This document shows positions 1-8,841 of a DNA stretch of 64,000 nucleotides, piece by piece. The translations under genes and the position numbers were made by a program. Below the pieces are notes generated by a model. It had not been told where the DNA came from. It saw only the letters and a program-made list of their open reading frames with translations, and did not search any database. This DNA comes from RUG14300 sp964561145 (GTDB taxonomy: Bacteria > Bacillota > Clostridia > Christensenellales > CAG-1252). The stretch covers positions 62,001 through 126,000 of the forward strand of contig CAZLNZ010000003.1 of NCBI GenBank assembly GCA_964561145.1, written 5' to 3'. How positions within the stretch are numbered: position 1 is the first letter of the stretch; every line of letters starts with the position of its first letter.

Positions 1-2
1 AG

Positions 3-695
3 GTATACTATAAGGGACGCTTTACGAAAGGAATAAATGACAATGCATTAAAACCTAACGGAGTAATTGAAGCAGTTGACGGTATTCTGACCTCTAATGA
101 CTATAAAGGATTCCCGTTAGGAATGCGTGAGGCTCTTGAAAAACTTGATTCCCTTCAAGAAGAGAGTATGATAACTCCAAGGGATATAGATTTACTTCTA
201 GATAAAGCCTACTATAAAGATGTATTTGCTATTTTAAAAAGAAGCAAACAATCGGTTATTCAAAGGTACTTTTCCACTTTGGCTGACTATACTAACATCT
301 TATCCATGGCAAGAGTTAGGAGAGCGGGGATGACAGCAGAAGAGCTTGAAAAAGAATTCATAGAAGAAGGCTCTTTACCCCTAAAGGAGCTTCTCGAGGA
401 TATGAATTCAACTGCAAGTGATAATCTCGAAAAGTATCGCTACGGCAAGTATTCCAAGATATTTGCTTGTATTGTAGAAGATCCCTCATTGATTTTGTTG
501 GAAAAGACTTTGGATGATGAACTCATAGCCATTTTTAAAAGAGAGAAAACCGATATGTTTTCTACGGCACCCATTGCCGGTTATTATGTCGGGAAGCTTA
601 TCGAATTAAAGGTTGTAAGATTAATATTGGTTTGCTTAAGCAACGGTGTTGATAAAAAGCAAATCAAAAGGAGGTTAAGAGAGACGTATGCTTAA
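3..695 (+). CDS. ntpC: V-type ATPase subunit C, 5'-truncated
   Basis: This is the C-terminal part of the V/A-type ATPase subunit C, the central-stalk cap that joins the rotor axle to the membrane ring. The reading frame is open to the left edge: the codons from base 3 read VYYKGRF and continue without a stop into the part that begins with the internal ATG at 123, so that ATG is not the real start. About 230 residues are visible, where the family usually has about 330. The C-terminal end, with GYYVGKLIELKVVRLI and a final RRLRETYA, is typical of the family. It overlaps the next gene by 8 bp, and the order C-F-A-B-D that follows confirms the call. Confidence 0.93.
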   Translation, partial: VYYKGRFTKGINDNALKPNGVIEAVDGILTSNDYKGFPLGMREALEKLDSLQEESMITPRDIDLLLDKAYYKDVFAILKRSKQSVIQRYFSTLADYTNILSMARVRRAGMTAEELEKEFIEEGSLPLKELLEDMNSTASDNLEKYRYGKYSKIFACIVEDPSLILLEKTLDDELIAIFKREKTDMFSTAPIAGYYVGKLIELKVVRLILVCLSNGVDKKQIKRRLRETYA

Positions 696-1017
696 GGATG
701 AAGTTGCGATAATAGGTGACAAGGATAGCATTTTGTTATATAAATCAATAGGCTTCAACGTATATCCCGTGACCTCTGAGGAACAAGCAAGGGACCTTTT
801 TAAAAGCTTGGTGATGAACTATAAAGTGATATTTATAGTCGATACCCTGCAAGCTCAGATTTCCGATCTCACGGATAGATATAAAACTCGTTCTTTCCCT
901 GCTGTAATTCCGTTGCCTTCGTGTAACGGGAGTAATGGATTAGGGATGCTTGGAATAAAAGAGAATGTAGAAAAGGCTGTAGGTGCGGATATATTATTCG
1001 CAAACGATAAAAAGTAA
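688..1017 (+). CDS. ntpG: V-type ATPase subunit F
   Basis: A 109-residue protein of the size of V/A-ATPase subunit F (NtpG in Enterococcus hirae), the small central-stalk subunit that binds subunit D and helps couple rotation to catalysis. It starts with the family's beta-strand pattern (VAIIGDKDSILLYKSIGF), has a central hydrophobic VIFIV strand, and a proline-rich IPLPS segment before the C-terminal helix. The ATG lies inside the end of subunit C, and AGGAGG at about 669-674 is its likely ribosome binding site. Translational coupling with ntpC is likely. The sequence family is weakly conserved, so the call rests on length, pattern and operon position together. Confidence 0.9.
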   Translation: MLKDEVAIIGDKDSILLYKSIGFNVYPVTSEEQARDLFKSLVMNYKVIFIVDTLQAQISDLTDRYKTRSFPAVIPLPSCNGSNGLGMLGIKENVEKAVGADILFANDKK

Positions 1018-1038
1018 TAGACTTAATAGGTGAAAGAT

Positions 1039-2799
1039 ATGCAAGGAAAAATCATTAAGGTAGCAGGACCATTGATAGTTGCCGAGAATATGGCGGAAGC
1101 CAAAATGTACGACGTTGTACATGTGTCCGATGAGGGCTTGATTGGTGAAATAATCGAGCTAAGAGGGGACAAGGCGTCGATACAGGTTTACGAAGAAACA
1201 AGCGGCTTGGGTGTGGGTGAAAAGGTTTATAGTACAAACCACCCTCTTTCCGTTGAGCTTGCTCCGGGACTTATTGAGAGCATATTTGACGGAATACAAC
1301 GTCCGTTGAATAAGCTTTATGAGGTAAGCGGTGACAGAATCGGAAGAGGAATAAATATTCCGTCATTGGACCATGAAAGGCTATGGGATTTTCAACCTAC
1401 AAAGGCTGTGGGTGCTTTTGTTCAAGCGGGAGATGTTATCGGTACCGTACAGGAAACGCAGGTTGTACTCCATAAGATAATGGTTCCCAATGATGTAAAG
1501 GGCATTATTAAAAGCATATCGAGTGGTAGATTCAATATCGATGATACCGTATGTGTGCTTGACGATAACGGCAATGACATCAAACTTACAATGCTTCAAC
1601 GTTGGCCTGTAAGAAAGGGTCGTCCCTATAAGGCAAAACTATCTCCGGATAGACCAATGATAACAGGACAAAGGGTAATAGATACTCTCTTCCCTGTCGC
1701 AAGAGGCGGTGCAGCCGCAGTCCCCGGTCCTTTTGGTAGTGGAAAGACGGTAGTACAACACCAGCTTGCGAAATGGGCTGATGCCGATATAATCGTATAT
1801 GTCGGCTGTGGCGAGCGTGGCAATGAAATGACCGATGTTTTAAACGAGTTTCCCACCCTGATTGACCCCAAGACGGGTGAAGCATTAATGAAAAGGACGG
1901 TTCTAATTGCGAATACTTCAGATATGCCTGTAGCCGCAAGGGAAGCAAGTATTTATACGGGAATAACCATAGCGGAGTATTTTAGGGATATGGGTTATAA
2001 TGTGGCAATTATGGCAGATTCGAGTTCACGTTGGGCGGAAGCCTTGAGAGAAATGAGCGGACGTTTGGAAGAAATGCCCGGTGAGGAGGGTTATCCTGCT
2101 TACTTGTCTGCAAGACTCGCAGAGTACTATGAAAGGGCAGGAATTGTCAAGGTCAATTCTTCCGACGATGTGGAAGGAAGTATAACCGCCATCTCCGCAG
2201 TATCTCCGCCCGGAGGCGATCTTTCCGAACCTGTTTCACAAGCAACCTTAAGAATAGTGAAAGTATTCTGGGGATTGAGTGCGTCATTGGCATATAAAAG
2301 ACATTTTCCTGCCATAGATTGGTTGACAAGTTACTCATTATATGGTGATAGAATGGAAGCTTGGTATAATGAAAATGTTGACTCTAAGTTCGGGTCTTTA
2401 AGAGCAAAAGCTGTAAGATTATTGCAAGAGGAGGCAGAGCTCGATGAGATAGTTCGGCTTGTAGGAATCGATGCCTTGTCTTTTGAGGATAGAGTTGTTA
2501 TGGAAACCGCAAAATCCTTAAGAGAGGATTATTTACATCAAAACGCTTTTCATGAAATCGATACTTATACGAGTCTAAACAAGCAATTCAGAATGCTAAA
2601 GTTGATTCTTGACTGCCATGAAGAGTTTTTGCGTGCATTGGAGAACAATGTCGATATTGAGGACATTTTGTCTCTTCCTGTAAGGGAAAGGATAGGAAGA
2701 TGCAAGTATATTTCAGAGGAAAACTTACCGTTCTTTGACGATATAGAAAGGGAACTAAAAGCCGAAATAAACGAGTTGATAGAAAGAGGCGAACTATAA
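1039..2799 (+). CDS. ntpA: V-type ATPase catalytic subunit A
   Basis: The catalytic A subunit of the V1 head, which hydrolyses or makes ATP in alternation with subunit B to pump protons or sodium ions. The N-terminal beta-barrel begins QGKIIKVAGPLIVAENM; the P-loop GPFGSGKT is at residues 230-237, and the Walker B-side region includes YNVAIMADSSSRWAEALRE. The 586-residue length is normal for the family. A longer GTG start at 1030 is possible, but AGGTGA at 1029-1034 lies just upstream of the ATG at 1039 and would be inside the longer version, so the ATG is chosen. It follows ntpG by 21 bp in the same operon. Confidence 0.96.
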   Translation: MQGKIIKVAGPLIVAENMAEAKMYDVVHVSDEGLIGEIIELRGDKASIQVYEETSGLGVGEKVYSTNHPLSVELAPGLIESIFDGIQRPLNKLYEVSGDRIGRGINIPSLDHERLWDFQPTKAVGAFVQAGDVIGTVQETQVVLHKIMVPNDVKGIIKSISSGRFNIDDTVCVLDDNGNDIKLTMLQRWPVRKGRPYKAKLSPDRPMITGQRVIDTLFPVARGGAAAVPGPFGSGKTVVQHQLAKWADADIIVYVGCGERGNEMTDVLNEFPTLIDPKTGEALMKRTVLIANTSDMPVAAREASIYTGITIAEYFRDMGYNVAIMADSSSRWAEALREMSGRLEEMPGEEGYPAYLSARLAEYYERAGIVKVNSSDDVEGSITAISAVSPPGGDLSEPVSQATLRIVKVFWGLSASLAYKRHFPAIDWLTSYSLYGDRMEAWYNENVDSKFGSLRAKAVRLLQEEAELDEIVRLVGIDALSFEDRVVMETAKSLREDYLHQNAFHEIDTYTSLNKQFRMLKLILDCHEEFLRALENNVDIEDILSLPVRERIGRCKYISEENLPFFDDIERELKAEINELIERGEL

Positions 2800-2862
2800 T
2801 TCTTAAGTAAAAAGAATCGCTACTATTGTTTTAAAGGAAAGAATAGAGTGGAAGGAGATTTT

Positions 2863-3195
2863 ATGGTTATATTATGCTTTAGAGAGTATGAGCTTGGAGT
2901 ACTTTCCTTTGATAAAGAGAATGAGGAGTTTATTTACAATTCTTTTATCGAAAGTGAGAGAACTGCTTTGGAATTATATGATCTTGACGGATATTATCTT
3001 GCAGGAAGTCATAATAAAAGGAGCAAGAGGTTGTTTTCTATTTTTGGAGAGTTTGCCGCTTGCTTAACTCGAGGTGACATTGTTAGACTTGCCGGGATAT
3101 TAAGCGAGGATTCATTATTTGAAAAACTTGATAAACTATCAAAGATAAATATGATCGATGATGGTTATCATATTCGCTACAGCAATAATGCCTAA
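2863..3195 (+). CDS. Unrecognised small protein inside the V-ATPase operon
   Basis: A 110-residue soluble protein without a signal peptide or membrane segment, lying between the A and B subunit genes, where Enterococcus-type operons have nothing. The ATG at 2863 is preceded by GGAAGGAG with good spacing; the upstream in-frame GTG at 2848 would contain that site. The second half has a pattern with F-x-E-F, R-x-D-I-V-R-L-A-G-I and a following D-x-x-F-x-x-L that faintly recalls the N-terminal subdomain of HipA-like proteins, but this is only a weak impression. I do not recognise its family. Its position suggests co-expression with the ATPase and possibly a role in assembly or regulation. Confidence 0.75.
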   Translation: MVILCFREYELGVLSFDKENEEFIYNSFIESERTALELYDLDGYYLAGSHNKRSKRLFSIFGEFAACLTRGDIVRLAGILSEDSLFEKLDKLSKINMIDDGYHIRYSNNA

Positions 3196-3213
3196 GAGAA
3201 AATAGGAGGTAAA

Positions 3214-4605
3214 ATGTATAAAGAGTATAAGTCTATAAAAGAAGTTGTCGGGCCCTTAATGCTGGTTGATGGCGTTAGCGGAGTTACGTATAACGAGCTT
3301 GTAGAAATAAGGCAAGAAAACGGTGATGTTCGTCACGGAAAGGTATTAGAAGTAAGTGGCGACAAGGCTTTGGTACAGCTCTTTGAGAACTCTCAAGGCT
3401 TAAAGATTTCAACCTCTAAGGCAAGGTTTTTAGGAAGGAGTTTGGAACTTGGCGTAAGCGAAGAAATGCTTGGAAGAGTCTTTGACGGTATGGGAAATCC
3501 AAAGGACGGAGGCAGTCAAATAATTGCCGAGAAGAGGATGGATATAAACGGACAACCTATTAACCCCTTTGCAAGGGACTACCCCGATGAGTTTATTCAA
3601 ACAGGTATTTCCGCAATTGACGGTTTAAACACGTTGGTAAGAGGTCAAAAGCTTCCGGTCTTTTCTGCATCGGGTTTACCTCATGCAGAGCTTGCGGCAC
3701 AAATTGCACGACAAGCGAGAGTTTTGGATGATACCTCTAACTTCGCAGTTGTCTTTGCGGCAGTAGGTATTACATTCGAGGAGGCGGATTTCTTTATATC
3801 CGACTTTAAGCGAACGGGAGCAATAGAGCGTGCGGTACTCTTTATGAATCTAGCAAATGACCCGGCAATAGAGCGTATTGCAACACCACGTATGGCATTA
3901 ACCTGTGCAGAGTATTTGGCATTTGAAAAGGGAATGCATGTATTGGTTATTATAACCGACATAACAAACTATGCAGAAGCTTTAAGAGAGGTATCGGCTG
4001 CACGAAAAGAGGTCCCCGGCAGAAGAGGCTATCCCGGCTACCTATACACAGACCTTGCTACAATGTACGAGCGAGCCGGACGTATCAAGGGAAATAAGGG
4101 GAGTATTACTCAGATTCCCATTTTAACGATGCCCGAGGACGATAAAACGCACCCTATCCCCGACTTGACAGGATATATAACCGAGGGACAGATAATATTA
4201 TCAAGAGCATTGCATAAAAAAGGTGTTCAACCTCCCATCGATGTAATGCCCTCATTATCCCGTTTGAAGGACAAGGGAATTGGCGTTGATAAGCATACAG
4301 GTAAAAAGAAAACAAGAGAGGATCACGCAGACACGATGAATCAACTTTTCTCTGCATATGCAAGGGGAAAGGAAGCAAAAGAGCTTTCTGCGATCTTAGG
4401 ACAATCGGCATTGACGGATATTGACAAGCTATATGCTAAGTTTGCAGATGAGTTTGAAAAGAGATATGTATCACAATCCTTTGAGCTGAATCGAACGATT
4501 GAGGAAACCTTAGATTTGGGCTGGCAACTTTTAGGGATACTTCCCAAGAGCGAACTAAAGCGGATAAAGGATGAGTATATCGAAAAGTATTATCCTAACA
4601 AATAA
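3214..4605 (+). CDS. ntpB: V-type ATPase non-catalytic subunit B
   Basis: The B subunit of the V1 head, which alternates with A to form the nucleotide-binding hexamer but holds only the regulatory half-sites. At 463 residues it has the usual length. It starts YKEYKSIKEVVGPLMLV, carries the modified P-loop region SASGLPHAELAAQIARQ typical of B subunits, and later the conserved GYPGYLYTDLATMYERAGR and PDLTGYITEGQI segments. TAGGAGGT lies four bases before the ATG. It follows the unrecognised 110-residue gene by 18 bp and precedes ntpD by 14 bp. Confidence 0.97.
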   Translation: MYKEYKSIKEVVGPLMLVDGVSGVTYNELVEIRQENGDVRHGKVLEVSGDKALVQLFENSQGLKISTSKARFLGRSLELGVSEEMLGRVFDGMGNPKDGGSQIIAEKRMDINGQPINPFARDYPDEFIQTGISAIDGLNTLVRGQKLPVFSASGLPHAELAAQIARQARVLDDTSNFAVVFAAVGITFEEADFFISDFKRTGAIERAVLFMNLANDPAIERIATPRMALTCAEYLAFEKGMHVLVIITDITNYAEALREVSAARKEVPGRRGYPGYLYTDLATMYERAGRIKGNKGSITQIPILTMPEDDKTHPIPDLTGYITEGQIILSRALHKKGVQPPIDVMPSLSRLKDKGIGVDKHTGKKKTREDHADTMNQLFSAYARGKEAKELSAILGQSALTDIDKLYAKFADEFEKRYVSQSFELNRTIEETLDLGWQLLGILPKSELKRIKDEYIEKYYPNK

Positions 4606-4619
4606 CGGGAGTGTTTTTT

Positions 4620-5243
4620 ATGGCTAGACTTAACGTTAATCCGACTAGAATGGAGCTTACAAGACTTAAACAGCGACTAAAAACAGCTGTAAGAGGACAT
4701 AAGCTTTTAAAGGATAAGTCGGATGAAATGATAAGACAATTTATGATTTACGCAAAAGAGAACAAGAGATTGCGTGAGGAAGTCGAAAAAGAGCTTAACG
4801 AAACGTTAAGAGATTTTATGTTGGCAAGAGCAATATCCGATGAAGAGGTTATAGAAGAAGCATTATCGATGCCTTCATATAGGCTTGAACCGATAATAGA
4901 AAAAACGAGCGTTATGGGTGTGGAAGTTCCGCAAATTAGTTTAAGCGAGAAGGGCATAAGAGATTTCCCATATGGGTTTTTAGGTGTAACAGCGGAACTT
5001 GACGGTGCGGTAATAAGGCTTTCTGGCATCGCCGAAAAGCTGATGAAACTTGCAGAACTAGAAAAGACCTGTGATATGCTTGCAGATGAGATAGAAAAGA
5101 ACAGAAGGCGTGTAAATGCATTGGAATACGTTATGATTCCCGATACAGAGGAAACGATAAAGTATATAACGATGAAACTTGATGAGAATGAAAGGTCAAA
5201 CACTATACGCCTTATGAAGGTTAAGGACTTGGTTAATAAGTAG
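4620..5243 (+). CDS. ntpD: V-type ATPase subunit D
   Basis: Subunit D is the long coiled-coil axle of the central stalk. The start ARLNVNPTRMELTRLKQRL and the following GHKLLKDKSDEM are the family signature, and the C-terminal half has the matching second helix with RRVNALEYVMIPD. The ATG at 4620 is preceded by GGGAG at the right distance; the in-frame GTG at 4611 overlaps that site and is rejected. The 207-residue length fits. It is the last gene of the operon here; the membrane subunits (I, K) and E would have to lie to the left of the window. Confidence 0.95.
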   Translation: MARLNVNPTRMELTRLKQRLKTAVRGHKLLKDKSDEMIRQFMIYAKENKRLREEVEKELNETLRDFMLARAISDEEVIEEALSMPSYRLEPIIEKTSVMGVEVPQISLSEKGIRDFPYGFLGVTAELDGAVIRLSGIAEKLMKLAELEKTCDMLADEIEKNRRRVNALEYVMIPDTEETIKYITMKLDENERSNTIRLMKVKDLVNK

Positions 5244-5338
5244 CTTTCATAAGCAATGTGAGCGGTTATGAAAAGTTTAATATTTCAAGCAAAATGACTG
5301 CTACAAAATCGCAATGCGATAAAAAGATATTGTATTAA

Positions 5339-5411
5339 TGTCATACTGCACAAAAGCATAGCAGTAGTCGAACTCCTTAAGAAGCGATTCGACAGTATCG
5401 GAATCTAATCC
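5339..5411 (+). repeat. Degenerate copy of dispersed hairpin repeat A
   Basis: This copy starts TGTCATACTG, has GTCGAA in the middle, and ends with a GTATCGGAATCTAATCC-like tail. It matches the ends and middle of the full copies further right, but its arms have drifted (CTCCTTAAGAAG in place of the C-run/G-run hairpin). Confidence 0.6.
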
Positions 5412-5552
5412 TTAAGTTAACAGTATTGTTTGATCTATCCCTATTTAAGAGTAATGTATAAACGGATTAGAACAAGAGATAAAAGAGTGAAGCAAGAATG
5501 CTTGCCTGCCTGAAACTTTTTGTAGGGAAAACAGAACAAACTACATATTACA

Positions 5553-5592
5553 ACAAAAAAGACGAACCATAAACGGATTCGCCTTTTTTGTT
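5553..5592 (+). terminator. Terminator of the V-ATPase operon
   Basis: An inverted repeat pairs ACAAAAAAG-A-CGAA with TTCG-C-CTTTTTTGT around a loop of about 11 bases, ending in a T-run. It lies about 310 bp after ntpD. The bases between (5244-5552) hold no ORF of note, only the degenerate repeat copy. Confidence 0.7.
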
Positions 5593-5761
5593 ATGAAAAG
5601 TAAGGTTTTGGGGGAGATTCTTACTGTACAAACTACTTGAGAAGGAGTTGTTTGACGATATTATTATAACCCATCAATGTGATAAATCCGTGAAAGAGAG
5701 ATAAGGATTCAATTAAAACAAGGTAAAGGATAGGTTAACATTCCACATTGTGTGTAATAAG

Positions 5762-5815
5762 TGACATAATGAGCGGAATAATACGAAACTTATATTTTAA
5801 AAAGTTTCTGATAAA
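5762..5815 (+). repeat. Degenerate half copy of repeat A
   Basis: TGACATAATGAGCGGAATAAT matches the head of repeat A at most positions, and the following bases resemble the flank of the half copy at 5827 (a TTTCAAAAAGTTTTC-like stretch). The second half of the repeat is absent. Confidence 0.45.
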
Positions 5816-5826
5816 TCATATCTATA

Positions 5827-5880
5827 TGTCATACTGAGCGGAAGAATGTGGTACAATAATTTCAAAAAGTTTTCAAATGA
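5827..5880 (+). repeat. Half copy of repeat A
   Basis: TGTCATACTGAGCGGAAGAATGTGG starts like a full copy but lacks the later hairpins. It shares the following 30 or so bases (GTGGTACAATAA, TTTTCAAATGA) with the half copy at 8842, so the half form is itself a repeated unit. Confidence 0.7.
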
Positions 5881-5919
5881 CAGTTTTATAATTTGAAAAA
5901 GGAGAAAACATAATATAAA

Positions 5920-6000
5920 TGTCATACTGAGCGGAAGAAATTGGTATCAATTTCTGTAGTCGAACCCCATCGGGGCGATGTTTACATCGGTATCTCATCC
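5920..6000 (+). repeat. Full copy of dispersed hairpin repeat A
   Basis: The layout is TGTCATACTGAGCG, hairpin 1 (GAAATTG/CAATTTC), GTCGAA, hairpin 2 (CCCC/GGGG), hairpin 3 (CGATG/CATCG), then GTATCTCATCC. The head ATAC..CG can also pair with CGGTAT at the tail, which would close the three hairpins into one branched fold. Confidence 0.85.
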
Positions 6001-6106
6001 ACATTATTATGCTAACAAAGAACTGCCGAGGGTATACTCTAGCATCGGTATCTCATCCTTGTCATTATCATATATTGAAAGTTAGGGTTTGTTTTTTTTG
6101 CAAGGA

Positions 6107-6170
6107 ATCGTTATTGTTACAATATCATACATTGTAGGGCGGTGGGGGTAATGCTTACTCCGCATCCTAA
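6107..6170 (+). repeat. Dispersed repeat B, copy 1
   Basis: CATACATTGTAGGG is followed by a hairpin with GGGTAA and TTACTCC arms, then CGCATCC. The same layout recurs at 6430-6490 and 21891-21934. Confidence 0.75.
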
Positions 6171-6241
6171 AAAACGACAGACATAAAAATCAACAACTGC
6201 TACAAAAAACGTAAAAAGAATCGCAAGAAAAAGTGTATAAA

Positions 6242-6322
6242 TGTCATACTGAGCGGAAGAAATTGGTATCAATTTCTGCAGTCGAACCCCATCGGGGCGA
6301 TGTTTACATCGGTATTTCATCC
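6242..6322 (+). repeat. Full copy of repeat A
   Basis: Almost identical to the copy at 5920, with TTTCATCC instead of TCTCATCC at the tail. It opens the second 320-bp tandem unit. Confidence 0.85.
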
Positions 6323-6429
6323 ACATTATTATGCTAACAAAGAACTGCCGGGGGTATACTCTAACATCAGTATCTCGCCCTTGTCATTATCATATATTGC
6401 AGGCTAGGGTTTTGTTTCTTGCAAGATAT

Positions 6430-6490
6430 ATTATTATTGTTACAATATCATACATTGTAGGGCGGGGGTAATGCTTACTCCGCATCCTAA
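6430..6490 (+). repeat. Dispersed repeat B, copy 2
   Basis: Same head (CATACATTGTAGGG), hairpin and CGCATCC tail as the copy in the first tandem unit, with the run of G bases in the arm shortened by a few bases. Confidence 0.75.
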
Positions 6491-6561
6491 AAAACGACAG
6501 ACATAAAAATCAACAACTGCTACAAAAAACGTAAAAAGAATCGCAAGAAAATGTATATAAA

Positions 6562-6643
6562 TGTCATACTGAGCGGAAGAAATTGGTATCAATTTCTGCA
6601 GTCGAACCCTGAAAGGGCGAGGTGTACCCTCGGTATCTCATCC
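6562..6643 (+). repeat. Full copy of repeat A with exchanged hairpin arms
   Basis: The head and hairpin 1 equal those of the copy at 6242, but hairpin 2 is now CCCTGAAAGGG and hairpin 3 is CGAGG/CCTCG. Both arms of hairpin 3 have changed together. The rest of the gap to the next gene (6644-6856) is AT-rich, with no T-box motif and no convincing ORF. Confidence 0.85.
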
Positions 6644-6856
6644 TTTTTATTCCTCTAGTCGAAGTGCCGGCATTTTGCCTTTCACCGGGGGATATATTAA
6701 TCATCCACATCTTGCAACATTGTCATTTTTACTTTACTTGCATTATCTTTTGTATTAAAATAATAAACGATGGAAAAAACTATGTCAAAATAGATATTCC
6801 CAACTAAACATCAATGCTGAAGTTTAATTCTTCGGTTTGAAGATAAAGAGGTTAAT

Positions 6857-8644
6857 ATGAAAAAATTGAATTCTGCTCAACTAAGAGAGGCATACTTGAG
6901 TTTCTTTAAAAACAATGGACACGCAGTTATCGGAAGTGCTTCCTTAATTCCTGAAAATGATCCTACAGTACTATTTACAACTGCCGGAATGCATCCATTG
7001 GTACCATACCTTTGTGGTGAAAAGCATCCCAAAGGAACTCGTTTAACTGACGTGCAAAAGTGCGTTCGTACAGGAGATATAGAAGAAGTCGGTGATGCAA
7101 GCCACTGTACTTTTTTCGAAATGCTTGGAAACTGGTCATTGGGTGACTATTTCAAAAAGGAAAGTATTGGTTGGAGCTGGAGATTTTTAACCGAAGAATT
7201 GGGTATAGATTCTAACAATCTTGGTGTAAGTGTTTTTGCTGGTGACGAGGATTGTCCCAGAGATGAAGAAAGTGCCGATATTTGGGCAGCGTGCGGATTA
7301 CCTCGTGATAGAATTTTCTTTTTACCGAAGAAAAATAACTGGTGGGGACCTGCCGGTGAAACAGGACCTTGCGGTCCAGATACCGAAATATTTATAGATA
7401 CCGGCAAAGAAAAATGCTCTCCGGAGTGTTCTCCTGCTTGTGACTGTGGCAAGTACCTTGAAATCTGGAATAATGTGTTTATGCAATTTTCCAAAAACGC
7501 AGACGGAACCTATGGACCCTTAAAGCAAAGGAATGTTGATACGGGAATGGGCTTGGAGCGTACCATATGCGTTCTTAACGGTTGTAAGTCTGTTTATGAA
7601 ACAGATTTATTTATCAATGCTATAAGAAAAATTGAAGAATTGTCCGGTAAAACCTATGGAGAGAACGATGAAACAACCAAAGCTATGAGAGTTGTAGCAG
7701 ATCATATCCGTACAGCGACCTTCATTTTAGGCGACCAAAATGGAATTGTTCCAGGTAACGTATCTCAAGGATATATTCTACGCAGATTAATAAGAAGAGC
7801 TGTAAGATTTGCTCGTATTCTTGAGCTTCCTTCTTCGGGCTTAGTTGAGGTTTCCAAGGTTTACATCGAGCAATATAAGGATGTTTACCCTGAGATTAAG
7901 GAAAATGCAGAGAAAATTTGTTCCGAATTAGCCAAGGAAAATGAACGTTTTGGAAAAACGCTGGAGCAAGGCTTAAAGGAATTTGCAAAGGTTGTAGGAT
8001 ATCTGCCTCCCTCTGTCACTCGTTTATCGGGTAAAGCTGCATTTAGGTTATATGATACATTCGGTTTCCCTATTGAGATGACAGAAGAACTTTGCCACGA
8101 GCGTGGTTTAGAAGTTGATATCAAGGGATATCAGAAAGCATTTGAAGAGCATCAAAATAAGTCTCGTCAAGGAGCAGAACAGACCTTCAAAGGCGGATTG
8201 GCAGATCATGCTGTAGCCACTAGCAGATTGCACACTGCAACTCACTTGATGAATGCGGGCTTAAGAAAGATTGTTAATCCTGACATCAGACAAAGAGGAA
8301 GTAATATAACTGCAGAAAGATTACGTTTTGACTTCAATCTTGATCGTCCCGTAACACCCGAAGAGTTGAAGGCAGTAGAGGATTATGTAAATGAAGCTAT
8401 AAAGGCTGACGTAGAGATAATCTGCGAAGAGATGAGCGTAGCTGATGCCAAAGCTTCCGGTGCAATGGGCGTATTTGACAGCAAATACGGTGATGTTGTA
8501 AAGGTTTATACAATGGGTGAGTATAGCAAAGAGATTTGTGGCGGTCCTCACGCACAAAGAACAGGTGAACTCGGAAAATTCAAGATTGTCAAAGAGCAAA
8601 GCTCCTCTGCAGGAGTAAGAAGAATCAAAGCAATTCTTGAGTAA
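6857..8644 (+). CDS. alaS: Alanine--tRNA ligase, short form without C-terminal domain
   Basis: AlaRS charges tRNA-Ala with alanine. The class II catalytic core begins LNSAQLREAYLSFF and contains FTTAGMHPLVPYLCG and the GMGLERT motif. The editing domain is present with all four likely zinc ligands: H459-TAT-H463 and C561-GGP-H565. The protein ends at residue 595, directly after the editing domain, whereas bacterial AlaRS usually has about 875 residues; the whole DHHA1/C-Ala tail is missing. The stop is followed by a terminator and no downstream frame carries the missing part, so this looks like a true short form and not a local frameshift. The ATG is preceded by AAGAGGT. A second full-length AlaRS elsewhere cannot be excluded. 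Confidence 0.93.
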   Translation: MKKLNSAQLREAYLSFFKNNGHAVIGSASLIPENDPTVLFTTAGMHPLVPYLCGEKHPKGTRLTDVQKCVRTGDIEEVGDASHCTFFEMLGNWSLGDYFKKESIGWSWRFLTEELGIDSNNLGVSVFAGDEDCPRDEESADIWAACGLPRDRIFFLPKKNNWWGPAGETGPCGPDTEIFIDTGKEKCSPECSPACDCGKYLEIWNNVFMQFSKNADGTYGPLKQRNVDTGMGLERTICVLNGCKSVYETDLFINAIRKIEELSGKTYGENDETTKAMRVVADHIRTATFILGDQNGIVPGNVSQGYILRRLIRRAVRFARILELPSSGLVEVSKVYIEQYKDVYPEIKENAEKICSELAKENERFGKTLEQGLKEFAKVVGYLPPSVTRLSGKAAFRLYDTFGFPIEMTEELCHERGLEVDIKGYQKAFEEHQNKSRQGAEQTFKGGLADHAVATSRLHTATHLMNAGLRKIVNPDIRQRGSNITAERLRFDFNLDRPVTPEELKAVEDYVNEAIKADVEIICEEMSVADAKASGAMGVFDSKYGDVVKVYTMGEYSKEICGGPHAQRTGELGKFKIVKEQSSSAGVRRIKAILE

Positions 8645-8686
8645 AACTAAAAAATAGAATTAATAAATAACCAATCAAGTATTTTG

Positions 8687-8720
8687 AAGGATAGCATATA
8701 AATTTGGCTATCCTTTTTTA
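8687..8720 (+). terminator. Terminator of alaS
   Basis: AAGGATAGC pairs with GCTATCCTT across an 11-base loop, followed by a T-run. It lies 43 bp after the alaS stop. Confidence 0.88.
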
Positions 8721-8841
8721 TCTCCGCACAAACATTTATTATAGAGCCTAAATTAATAAAGCATCTAAATGATAAGAAATGCTAGAAAAACATAAATTGT
8801 ATCTGAGAAATAAGAACAGATATTGTGAAACTGCATATAAA

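Larger units (their letters stand above)
5919..6560 (+). repeat. Tandem duplication, two units of about 320 bp
   Basis: Unit one (5919-6240) and unit two (6241-6560) are nearly identical along their length: each opens with a full repeat A, continues with a variable GTATACTCTA-containing hairpin ending in ATCC, then a repeat B, then an AACGACAGACATAAAAATC stretch. A third unit begins at 6561 but departs from the pattern after its repeat A. No credible gene lies inside. Confidence 0.9.

Noticed and set aside
6117..6326. Short minus-strand frame in the repeat region
   Set aside because: It lies across repeat A and repeat B hairpins, is duplicated only in part in the second tandem unit, and shows no protein-like pattern.
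5919..6643. CRISPR-like array
   Set aside because: The repeat period is 320 bp, the units are alike throughout, and no spacers or cas genes are present.
6622..6807. Short plus-strand frame before alaS
   Set aside because: It starts in a repeat copy, has no ribosome binding site, and no recognisable protein.
6644..6856. T-box leader for alaS
   Set aside because: No GGTGG-type T-box core and no terminator/antiterminator pair were found before the ATG.
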